Source: Methanobacterium sp. (GTDB taxonomy: Archaea; Methanobacteriota; Methanobacteria; Methanobacteriales; Methanobacteriaceae). From it: a DNA stretch of 12,900 nucleotides. Shown piece after piece: positions 1-8,261 of this stretch. Both the position numbers and the translations under genes were made by a program. The notes below the pieces were generated by a model. That model was given only the letters and a program-made list of their open reading frames with translations. It made no database searches and had not been told where the DNA came from. The DNA lies in the NCBI GenBank assembly GCA_020855015.1, contig JAHKLP010000112.1, forward strand, positions 1-12,900, in the 5' to 3' direction. How positions within the stretch are numbered: position 1 is the first letter of the stretch; each line of letters starts with the position of its first letter.

Positions 1-120
1 ACAATAAAAAGAAAATTTAACGGCACAAACCACAGCAGAAGCACACAACTATCGAACAAAGAAACCAAACTCAAAAACACAATATACAACATCTACAGAA
101 CAACACAAATCAACTAAAAA
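1..120. other. A+C-skewed segment at window edge
   Basis: By hand count this segment has 69 A, 29 C, 9 G and 13 T, so the plus strand is about 82% A+C. With so little T, stop codons are rare: one frame is open from base 1 to a TAA at 115-117 and another from base 8 to a TAA at 140-142. Neither shows a recognisable domain. The minus strand is correspondingly T+G rich and has an ATG at 92-90 that reads hydrophobic codons out of the window without a visible Shine-Dalgarno. It may be the tail of an upstream gene, a minus-strand membrane-protein start, or a non-coding skewed leader. I cannot choose between these. Confidence 0.4.
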
Positions 121-165
121 AAGGGTTTCTACAAAGCCATAAAGAAAAGGTATTCTGGAGAATCT

Positions 166-567
166 ATGCCAACATTAATAACCAATATTAAAAATTCACT
201 CTTAACAGACGCAATAAATCTGATAAGTGCTGATGAAGTTATTTTAATAGAGGAAATACCTAGCAATGAAAATATTGATCCCAAAGACCGTGCAAATTCC
301 CCTATATATAATTTAACTTTCCCTGATGATGTGAAGATGGAAATAAAGCCAGTTGCCCGTGATGATTTAAAACAGGCTGCTCAGAAATTGGATGAAATTG
401 TTTCTGATGAGTTTGAAAATGGTTCTGAGGTTTGTTTTGCCCTGGAAGGAAATCTGCTGGGTTTACAGATTCTGGATGCAGCCAAGAAATTCAATATTAA
501 AAAGGTTTATGTGATCCAGGCCGGGAAGCTGGATGAGTTTCAGGCCTGTTATATTAAAGGATTGTAA
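166..567 (+). CDS. Conserved-looking protein of unknown function, 133 aa
   Basis: I do not recognise this family. The ATG at 166 follows a GGAG at 157-160 with good spacing. The protein is acidic, soluble and lacks cysteines apart from C90 and C127. It appears to alternate strands and helices: an N-terminal strand (LIT, residues 4-6), a helix, a hydrophobic strand EVILIEE (24-30), a variable middle, then a strand-helix-strand C-terminal part with a small-residue turn ALEGNLLGLQIL (92-103) and a final strand KVYVIQAG (113-120). This suggests a small Rossmann-like or CARF-like alpha/beta fold, which is inference only. No catalytic motif is visible. It converges with pheT, with 18 bases between the stops, so it is not in that operon. 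No clear TATA box is seen in the A+C-rich DNA upstream, and it may be co-transcribed with a gene outside the window. Confidence 0.8.
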   Translation: MPTLITNIKNSLLTDAINLISADEVILIEEIPSNENIDPKDRANSPIYNLTFPDDVKMEIKPVARDDLKQAAQKLDEIVSDEFENGSEVCFALEGNLLGLQILDAAKKFNIKKVYVIQAGKLDEFQACYIKGL

Positions 568-585
568 AAAAAGAGATGATTAATT

Positions 586-2253
586 TTAGAAATCTGTGAA
601 CTCCACTTCCATGGCCACCACTGGATACTCCAGTTGGAAATTATTGATTACTTTCGGGTTCATCTCCCCAAAGAATCCTTCCACCACAACTTGAGAACTT
701 GATTTTTGGACTCCTTTCAGTTTCGCACATCTTCCACGGATGAAGCTGGGATGTTCAGCATCCTCAATTTCCATTTTCAAGCCTAAATTACCGATAAGTG
801 CGTCGCTGGTGGATTTGATCTCGGTGAAGTTGGCCTGGGAATGGGTGATCATTGCTGCCAGCTTTTTCACTCCCCTTGTTTTGGTCTCCTTTTCCGGTTC
901 CAGGAAGACAGTTTCCCCAACTTCGAAGATCTTTTGAGGTAGTTCTTCGTGTTTGTTATCTTCCAGAAATTCCAGTAAACCGTTTAAGAGACTCTGACGG
1001 ATCATAGTCCTGTCCTGGCTGATGGGTTGAGCTACTTCCACCCTCTCTGTTTCAGGGAGCATCATCTTCTGGTAATGGTTTTCTTCATTGGTGAGCATGA
1101 GGCTCATTACTTCGGCAAATCCCAGTCCATTCATGATCTCCCTGACATTCTGGTCAAAGTCGTGATAAGGATCTTCCCGGGCCACGGTGGCCACTCTGGG
1201 CAATTCTGGCTGGATTTTACGGAAACAATAGCCGATAGCCACGTTTTCGATTATATCCACTTCATGAAGAATATCAATCCGGTATGGGGGGATCATCACT
1301 TTAACCGTGTCCTGGTCAATGGCCTCTGCATCAAAGCGTACTTTTCTGAGAGATTCCACCACCATATCAGGGGATAAAGGTATTCCTATAATGTTTTCAG
1401 CATTTTTAACACTTACCAAGCGTTCTTTGGGTGTTAGGTCTGGTCTGGTGAGGGTTACATCTTCATAGATGTTCTCCATTGTCTGGATCTGGGCACCGGC
1501 TTCTGCGAAACTGGTGGCAATAATATTTAGGGTGCGTTCCACAGCAAGTTGATCTGTTCCCGTAACATCCACGAAGAGGTTTTTAGTTTCGATGGTGAGT
1601 TTGGTGAGTTCTCCGTTGATTATGGGCGGCATTGAAAGTATGTTATCTTCAGAGTCCATTATCAGGGGATATTTGTCGTGTTGATCTAATAGATGGGCAT
1701 ATGATTGTCCTTTCTTGTGTTCAGTGAGTATTTCCCTGAGGGTCATTTCTTCTTCCATTTCCAGGGGTATGAAGGATACACTATCAGGGTCTGCTGCTAA
1801 GTAGCGGAATGGTCCGTTTAATACGTCAAGGTTGTGGATTCCTATGGCTACTTTTTTCCGATCCCTGCCTAAAACCCAGTGCAGGTCTTCCTGGAAGTCC
1901 ATGAGCTGACGGAGCTTATCCTCAGTCAGATGGATTCCCTTTACAAGGCAGCAGGAAGTGTATGGTCTGATATTCTTTAGTTCAGGGTCTATGGTTATGG
2001 TGCTGTTTGAGCTTTCCAGGTGATAGTGTGGTAATCCTTCTTCTATTTCCAAGAATCCTTTAAGTGCTCTGGCAACTCCTTCCACAGACAGGTAATCAGG
2101 ACGGTTGGGGAAGAACTCTACCTTAACCTCCACATCATCATAATCCTCAATATCACTACCGATCATTGGCAGGATGTCTATAAGTTCGTCTTTATCCATC
2201 TTTTGATCTAATAATTCTTCCAGATCATTGTAAGTGAATTTTATAACTGGCAT
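586..2253 (-). CDS. pheT: Phenylalanine--tRNA ligase beta subunit, archaeal type
   Basis: This is the beta subunit of the cytoplasmic (alpha-beta)2 phenylalanyl-tRNA synthetase, which charges tRNA-Phe with phenylalanine using ATP. At 555 residues it has the compact archaeal/eukaryotic layout without the bacterial tRNA-binding N-terminal module. Visible parts are the N-terminal segment with FFPNRPDYLS (47-56), a B3/B4 editing-type domain at roughly 95-255 including LGRDRKKVAIGIHNLD (128-143), a B5 domain at about 275-345 with the characteristic YRIDILHEVD (324-333), and the catalytic-like core from about 360 to the end, including GFAEVMSLML. The start ATG at 2253 is preceded on the minus strand by AGAGGA (2261-2266). 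The alpha subunit gene pheS is not in the window. It is the second minus-strand gene behind the small membrane protein, with a 179-base gap that probably holds its own promoter. Confidence 0.96.
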   Translation of the reverse strand: MPVIKFTYNDLEELLDQKMDKDELIDILPMIGSDIEDYDDVEVKVEFFPNRPDYLSVEGVARALKGFLEIEEGLPHYHLESSNSTITIDPELKNIRPYTSCCLVKGIHLTEDKLRQLMDFQEDLHWVLGRDRKKVAIGIHNLDVLNGPFRYLAADPDSVSFIPLEMEEEMTLREILTEHKKGQSYAHLLDQHDKYPLIMDSEDNILSMPPIINGELTKLTIETKNLFVDVTGTDQLAVERTLNIIATSFAEAGAQIQTMENIYEDVTLTRPDLTPKERLVSVKNAENIIGIPLSPDMVVESLRKVRFDAEAIDQDTVKVMIPPYRIDILHEVDIIENVAIGYCFRKIQPELPRVATVAREDPYHDFDQNVREIMNGLGFAEVMSLMLTNEENHYQKMMLPETERVEVAQPISQDRTMIRQSLLNGLLEFLEDNKHEELPQKIFEVGETVFLEPEKETKTRGVKKLAAMITHSQANFTEIKSTSDALIGNLGLKMEIEDAEHPSFIRGRCAKLKGVQKSSSQVVVEGFFGEMNPKVINNFQLEYPVVAMEVEFTDF

Positions 2254-2288
2254 GCCTTTTTCCTCTGTTTATAACATTTGATTATTGA

Positions 2289-2299
2289 TAAAAATATAA
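2289..2299 (-). promoter_or_regulatory. Candidate TATA box for pheT
   Basis: On the minus strand this reads TTATATTTTTA. It is centred about 41 bases before the pheT ATG, which would place transcription start near 2268 and leave a leader of about 15 bases that still contains the AGAGGA ribosome site. A second AT-rich candidate, GATATAAAAAAAAT, lies about 20 bases further upstream. The assignment is by position and composition only. Confidence 0.35.
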
Positions 2300-2432
2300 T
2301 CTAAGCATTTTTTTTATATCCGACCTGATTCTTTATTACCATGAATAATATCAGTATAAGTCTCATTTATTTCAAGATACTTATGATTTGAGACTGGTAT
2401 CAAATTAGATTTATGATTTTATATTATTTGTA

Positions 2433-2789
2433 TTAAAGTCCAAACAGCATTATGAAGAATATGGATTCAACTGTGAAGTGTAGTGCTCGGTGCTGTAATT
2501 GGTTCATTTCCAATCCGGCAGCTTCATGGTAAAGATCAACAATAAGGTGCACTAATGCTGCTAAGAATCCTATCTCCACTGATAAGAAGAGTATGGATAT
2601 GAGGACGAAATGGAAAATGGCTTCCATAACCTCATGAACCATCCATAAGGCAATGTTTGAATCCAGTATTTCCTGAATTATTTTGGCTAAAACAATATAG
2701 AAATCAAAGAACAGTTTCCAGAATATCTGGGTGTGCACTTCATCACTGATTGCCAGGATCACAGCAATGTAAAACCATAACATTTCCAT
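2433..2789 (-). CDS. Small His/Glu-rich integral membrane protein, 118 aa
   Basis: I do not recognise this family. I chose the ATG at 2789 because a GGTGAT sits 6 bases before it on the minus strand, matching the archaeal anti-Shine-Dalgarno; a TTG further upstream (2816) has no such support. The 118-residue protein is mostly hydrophobic, with about four likely membrane segments (roughly residues 3-15, 24-42, 58-86 and 104-118). Histidines and acidic residues fall in or beside these helices: H19, H52-E53-E56-H60 in one cluster, E72, H81-D85-H88-E89 in another, then H100 and H104. That pattern could bind metal or move protons, but there is no diagnostic motif. It is transcribed in the same direction as pheT, 179 bases upstream of it, and divergently from valS. 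Confidence 0.78.
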   Translation of the reverse strand: MEMLWFYIAVILAISDEVHTQIFWKLFFDFYIVLAKIIQEILDSNIALWMVHEVMEAIFHFVLISILFLSVEIGFLAALVHLIVDLYHEAAGLEMNQLQHRALHFTVESIFFIMLFGL

Positions 2790-2883
2790 ATTATTATCAC
2801 CATTACCTATAACCAATAAAAATGGGATTATAACTTAAGTTGTATTTAATGTTTTTATTTAACGTAAGTAATATAGCATATAT

Positions 2884-2905
2884 GACTATAAATGGAATTA
2901 TAGTC
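2884..2905. repeat. Inverted repeat with 7-bp arms
   Basis: The arms GACTATA (2884-2890) and TATAGTC (2899-2905) are perfect complements around an 8-base centre. The element lies in the divergent gap, about 95 bases upstream of the membrane-protein ATG and 260 bases upstream of valS. It could be an operator, but similar AT-rich inverted repeats arise by chance in such DNA. Confidence 0.5.
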
Positions 2906-2945
2906 TAAATTATATTCTAATTATTATAATCTAACTATTGATATT

Positions 2946-2973
2946 ATTAATCTTAGAATATTAATCTTAGAAT
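2946..2973. repeat. Perfect 14-bp tandem duplication
   Basis: The unit ATTAATCTTAGAAT occurs at 2946-2959 and again, without interruption or change, at 2960-2973. It lies in non-coding AT-rich DNA about 190 bases upstream of valS and is probably a recent slippage duplication. Confidence 0.8.
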
Positions 2974-3093
2974 TAAATAATTTAATTGGAATTAATAAAT
3001 AAACCCAGAAATTATATTCTAGTTTAGTCTATATCCAATAGTTAATAAAAATATAGAAATGAATAAAATAATAGAAATACCAAACACCAAAAG

Positions 3094-3101
3094 ATTTATA
3101 T
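3094..3101 (+). promoter_or_regulatory. Likely TATA box for valS
   Basis: The sequence TTTATATT follows a purine-rich CCAAAAGA that could act as a BRE. It is about 70 bases before the valS ATG, giving a predicted start of transcription near 3122 and a leader of roughly 44 bases. Position and composition fit an archaeal promoter; no experimental support is available here. Confidence 0.5.
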
Positions 3102-3165
3102 TCAATTTGAATGGTTTGGCTGATTTTAAAGTTAATAAGGATTTACCATTGATAGGAGACCTAAG

Positions 3166-5868
<2,703 letters not shown>

Positions 5869-5885
5869 AAACATCACTTAGTGAA

Positions 5886-5897
5886 CCTTTAAATAAA
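5886..5897 (+). promoter_or_regulatory. Possible aroA promoter in the valS-aroA gap
   Basis: The TTTAAATAAA within this stretch, preceded by GAACC, resembles a TATA box with a BRE. It would start transcription near 5915, about 28 bases before the aroA GTG. The same gap also contains a hairpin plus T-run, so it could instead be part of the valS terminator region. Confidence 0.3.
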
Positions 5898-5903
5898 CCA
5901 GAC

Positions 5904-5924
5904 TCATTTTTTAAATGATTTTTT
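5904..5924 (+). terminator. Hairpin plus T-run after valS
   Basis: TCATTT (5904-5909) and AAATGA (5913-5918) pair around a TTT loop and are followed by six T bases (5919-5924). It resembles an intrinsic terminator for valS, although the stem is weak because it is AT-rich. In archaea the T-run alone may be enough. Its position around the predicted aroA transcription start makes the reading ambiguous. Confidence 0.35.
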
Positions 5925-5942
5925 AAGGAAAATGGTGATTCA

Positions 5943-7280
5943 GTGAAACTCATAGTAGAAAGGGGAGATAAAATAGGGGGAGTGGTGAAAGCACCTCCCT
6001 CTAAAAGTTACACCCACAGGGCACTTCTATTAGCTTGCCTTGCCCAGGGTGAATCTTGCCTTCATGATCCCCTATACTCGGCAGATACCATGGCCACACT
6101 GGAGGCCTGCCAGGCACTGGGATGTGAAATAGAAAAATGTGATGATCACTGTACTGTTCATGGCACTGGAGGTATTCTTAAAAACCCGGGTAAAGTGTTA
6201 GACCTTGAAAACAGTGGAACAACTCTGCGTTTTTTAACCACAATGGCCAGTCTGGCACCAGAACACACTGAACTGACTGGTGATGATTCACTGCAGAAAC
6301 GTCCCATGCAACAGCTCCTTGATGCCCTTAAACCATTAGGTGTGGAAGCATTCTCCAAAAATGATGATGGGCTACCTCCGATTATAGTGAAAAGTGGTTT
6401 CCGTGGAGGTGAAACTGTGATTAAGGGTGATGTGAGTTCGCAGTACATCTCATCCATATTATTATCAGCTCCCTACGCTGAGAACCCCGTGGACTTGGAG
6501 GTGGTGGGTGAGTTTAAAAGCCGACCCTACGTGGGCATGACCATTGATATAATGGAAAAATTTGGGGTGAATGTCCATCAGACAGGAGAAAAACATTACC
6601 ACCTTGAAAATCAGAGCTACCAGGCCAGAGATTACACAATTGAAGGTGATTATTCCTCTGCATCATACCTGATTGCTGCTGGTGCCATTCTCAACGGAGA
6701 TGTAACAGTTAAAAACCTTTTTTCAGATTCTAAACAGGGCGATAAGGTAATCCTGGAGATTGTAGAGAAAATGGGCGCTCAGATACGCCTGGCAAAGGAT
6801 CATGTTATGATCAGTGGTCCTGGCAATAGCAATCCCAATCATTATTCAGTTGATGAAGCTACTACACCCAATGGGAAACTCTTAACTGCATCACTTCATG
6901 GGATTGATGTTGATCTGGAAAACACTCCGGACCTACTGCCAACAGTTGCCGCACTGGCCAGTGTGGCTCAGGGAACTAGCCATATTGTTGGAGTGGAGCA
7001 CGCTCGGTTCAAGGAAACTGACAGAGTGCACACCATGGCTCTTGAACTTTCAAAACTGGGAGTTAGACTTAAAGAGGAACAGGATGGTCTTACTATCCAG
7101 GGAGGAGCACATGGTGGTTTGGTGGAAAGCCATGGCGACCATCGTCTGGTTATGGCCCTGACATTGGTGGGGCTGGTAACTGGAGGAATGAGTATCCAAA
7201 ATGCATCAGTCCATAAAGTATCCTTCCCCAACTTCCCCCAAGTTATGCAAAGATTAGGATGTCCTGTGGAAACATTATAA
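5943..7280 (+). CDS. aroA: 3-phosphoshikimate 1-carboxyvinyltransferase (EPSP synthase)
   Basis: This cytoplasmic enzyme transfers the enolpyruvyl group of phosphoenolpyruvate to shikimate 3-phosphate, the sixth step of the shikimate pathway to chorismate and aromatic amino acids. The 445-residue protein has the two-domain inside-out barrel signatures: APPSKSYTHRALLLA (17-31), NSGTTLRFLT (90-99), GDVSSQYISSILLSAP, GDYSSASYLIAAGA, then ARFKETDRVHTMA and GDHRLVMALTLVG near the C terminus. K21, S22 and R26 are the expected substrate-binding residues. The only in-frame start before K2 is GTG at 5943. A GGTGAT lies just before it (5934-5939, 3 bases away) and an AAGGAA further back. It follows valS by 74 bases and may share its transcript or use its own promoter. 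The stop is followed by a 412-base gap. Confidence 0.96.
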   Translation: MKLIVERGDKIGGVVKAPPSKSYTHRALLLACLAQGESCLHDPLYSADTMATLEACQALGCEIEKCDDHCTVHGTGGILKNPGKVLDLENSGTTLRFLTTMASLAPEHTELTGDDSLQKRPMQQLLDALKPLGVEAFSKNDDGLPPIIVKSGFRGGETVIKGDVSSQYISSILLSAPYAENPVDLEVVGEFKSRPYVGMTIDIMEKFGVNVHQTGEKHYHLENQSYQARDYTIEGDYSSASYLIAAGAILNGDVTVKNLFSDSKQGDKVILEIVEKMGAQIRLAKDHVMISGPGNSNPNHYSVDEATTPNGKLLTASLHGIDVDLENTPDLLPTVAALASVAQGTSHIVGVEHARFKETDRVHTMALELSKLGVRLKEEQDGLTIQGGAHGGLVESHGDHRLVMALTLVGLVTGGMSIQNASVHKVSFPNFPQVMQRLGCPVETL

Positions 7281-7317
7281 AGCTCTAATTTTCATCCTAG
7301 GAATCCTACCAGTAATG

Positions 7318-7330
7318 TTCTTTTTATTTG
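7318..7330 (+). terminator. T-rich stretch after aroA, possible terminator
   Basis: A run TTCTTTTTATTT begins about 38 bases after the aroA stop. Just before it, TAGG-AAT-CCTA (7298-7308) could form a four-pair hairpin. Archaeal RNA polymerase can stop at T-runs, so this may end aroA transcription. The evidence is compositional only. Confidence 0.3.
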
Positions 7331-7380
7331 ATATATTATGATGATTAATAATTTAAGAGAATACTGTTTAATGCAGAACA

Positions 7381-7500
7381 TCATCATGCAATACCAATCT
7401 ATGATGAATATCCCTATGGGATAGCAATCTATAAAGAATACTATCATGCAATACCGGTTGATGATGATAGCCTTTAGCAGATAGCATCTGATGGTGGATG
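7381..7500. repeat. Diverged 30-bp tandem repeat array (four units)
   Basis: Four consecutive 30-base units start at 7381, 7411, 7441 and 7471. Ungapped comparison by eye gives 22 of 30 identical between units 1 and 2, and 21 of 30 between units 1 and 3, including a perfect 13-base block ATCATGCAATACC at 7383-7395 and 7443-7455, exactly 60 bases apart. Units 2 and 4 share GATAGC and nearby bases. A further weaker copy may start near 7331. Because the unit is ten codons long, every reading frame shows ten-residue periodicity, but stops interrupt the plus-strand frames. It is not a CRISPR array: there are no distinct spacers and the repeats are not conserved. Confidence 0.75.
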
Positions 7501-7540
7501 TCATAATTAGGTGATGAAACATACCCTAATAAGGAAATAC

Positions 7541-7548
7541 TTATATAT
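7541..7548 (+). promoter_or_regulatory. Likely TATA box for the GTPase-nth unit
   Basis: TTATATAT follows AAGGAAATAC, which resembles a BRE. Transcription would start near 7570, giving a leader of about 120 bases to the GTPase ATG. Around the predicted start lie two overlapping inverted repeats: ATGGT-TAAT-ACCAT (7555-7568) and GGTTAA/TTAACC (7557-7562 with 7582-7587). These are possible regulator sites. Confidence 0.5.
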
Positions 7549-7692
7549 GAGACCATGGTTAATACCATAATTAATGATTATTTAACCGAATCATGTTTTG
7601 AGTATGTTAATCTGGGAACATTGATATGTAGATGCACACTATTCAGATGCGTTTAGTAGGGAAGTATTTCACTAGATCTTCAGGCGATTAAA

Positions 7693-8160
7693 ATGAAGAA
7701 AAATAAGGAAACCAAAATTGTAGTTATGGGTGCCTATAATTCTGGGAAAACCACCACTTTAGAACAGATCTGCCATAATAAGGCTAAGGTAGAATATAAC
7801 GGAACTACCACTGGTCTGGACTATGGTAACACCCTCATCAGTGGTGAGAAAGTACATTTCTTCGGAACACCTGGTCAGGATCGTTTTCGATTCATGCGTA
7901 AGATCCTCTCCGAGGGACTGGATGGAGCCATACTGGTAGTGGATAACAGTAACGGCATCACCTCCACGGATCAGGAGATCCTGGAACGTCTGGATCAATT
8001 CCAAATTCCCTATGTTGTTTTTTCAAATAAACAGGATTTAAACCCCGAAAAGTTGAAAATAAATTGTGAAGCCCCTGTTATTCCCACCATTGCCCAGGAA
8101 GGAGAAGGAATAATGGATGGTGTGGGCGTTCTTCTAGAAATGGTTAAATCGGGGCGGTAA
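7693..8160 (+). CDS. Small Ras-like GTPase, COG2229/MglA-related
   Basis: This is a single-domain P-loop GTP-binding protein of 155 residues, probably a cytoplasmic molecular switch. The G1 loop GAYNSGKT is at 13-20, a G2 threonine is among T38-T40, the G3 region reads FFGTPGQDRF (56-65), and the G4 motif NKQD is at 112-115. The G5 region is not clear but may be AQEGEG. In G3 the aspartate of the usual DxxG is Gly58 while the following glutamine (Q62) is kept; from memory, FGTPGQ is typical of the COG2229 group. Relatives in bacteria often sit next to roadblock/LC7 proteins, but none is visible here. The ATG at 7693 is preceded by AGGCGAT (7682-7688), one mismatch from the consensus. It is probably co-transcribed with nth, 101 bases downstream. 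Its partner and process are unknown. Confidence 0.85.
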   Translation: MKKNKETKIVVMGAYNSGKTTTLEQICHNKAKVEYNGTTTGLDYGNTLISGEKVHFFGTPGQDRFRFMRKILSEGLDGAILVVDNSNGITSTDQEILERLDQFQIPYVVFSNKQDLNPEKLKINCEAPVIPTIAQEGEGIMDGVGVLLEMVKSGR

Positions 8161-8204
8161 ATATCAAAACCCCTCATAATGCTGCTAACATTAATGATAT
8201 TTCT

Positions 8205-8249
8205 AATTCTAATAAACCTAATTCTAATAAACCTAATTTTAATAAACCT
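8205..8249 (+). repeat. Three 15-bp tandem repeats before nth
   Basis: The unit AATTCTAATAAACCT occurs at 8205-8219 and 8220-8234 without change, and at 8235-8249 with one C-to-T difference. The unit is five codons and is in frame with nth, reading N-S-N-K-P twice and then N-F-N-K-P. This frame stays open back to 8148 but has no ATG, GTG or TTG before 8262. It may be a non-coding slippage product or the coding remnant of a longer N-terminus. Confidence 0.85.
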
Positions 8250-8261
8250 ATAGATCTGATT

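Larger units (their letters stand above)
2790..3165. other. AT-rich divergent intergenic region with small repeats
   Basis: This 376-base gap separates the minus-strand membrane protein from valS and is very AT-rich. I see no credible gene in it. It holds a 10-bp palindrome AACTTAAGTT (2832-2841), a hairpin-forming inverted repeat (2884-2905), a perfect 14-bp tandem duplication (2946-2973), and the likely valS promoter near its right end. It must carry promoters for both flanking genes. Confidence 0.7.
7281..7692. other. Intergenic region with repeat array and promoter
   Basis: This 412-base gap lies between aroA and the small GTPase. It begins with a T-rich stretch that may end the aroA transcript (7318-7330). 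It then holds an imperfect 30-bp tandem array (7381-7500, with weaker similarity upstream to about 7331), a TATA box (7541-7548), and about 120 bases of leader before the GTPase with overlapping inverted repeats near the predicted transcription start. Hydrophobic and His-rich minus-strand reading frames cross the array, but they look like by-products of a repeat unit divisible by three. Confidence 0.7.

Noticed and set aside
740..1377. Plus-strand reading frames opposite pheT
   Set aside because: They run antisense to a well-supported gene, lack ribosome sites and show no domain character.
2790..2816. Upstream TTG start for the small membrane protein, adding 9 residues
   Set aside because: GGTGAT lies within this stretch exactly where it should serve the ATG at 2789.
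7344..7482. Plus-strand frame through the repeats interrupted by TAG codons, considered as pyrrolysine read-through
   Set aside because: No pylT-like element is seen here, pyrrolysine is not expected in Methanobacteriales, and the frame has no family resemblance.
7381..7500. CRISPR array
   Set aside because: Units are contiguous and only about 70% alike, with no constant repeat separated by unique spacers, and no cas genes are present.
7292..7568. Two minus-strand reading frames over the 30-bp repeats, one hydrophobic and one His-rich, with ten-residue periodicity
   Set aside because: The period follows from a repeat unit divisible by three in every frame; I saw no ribosome site that supports either, and the two frames compete for the same DNA.
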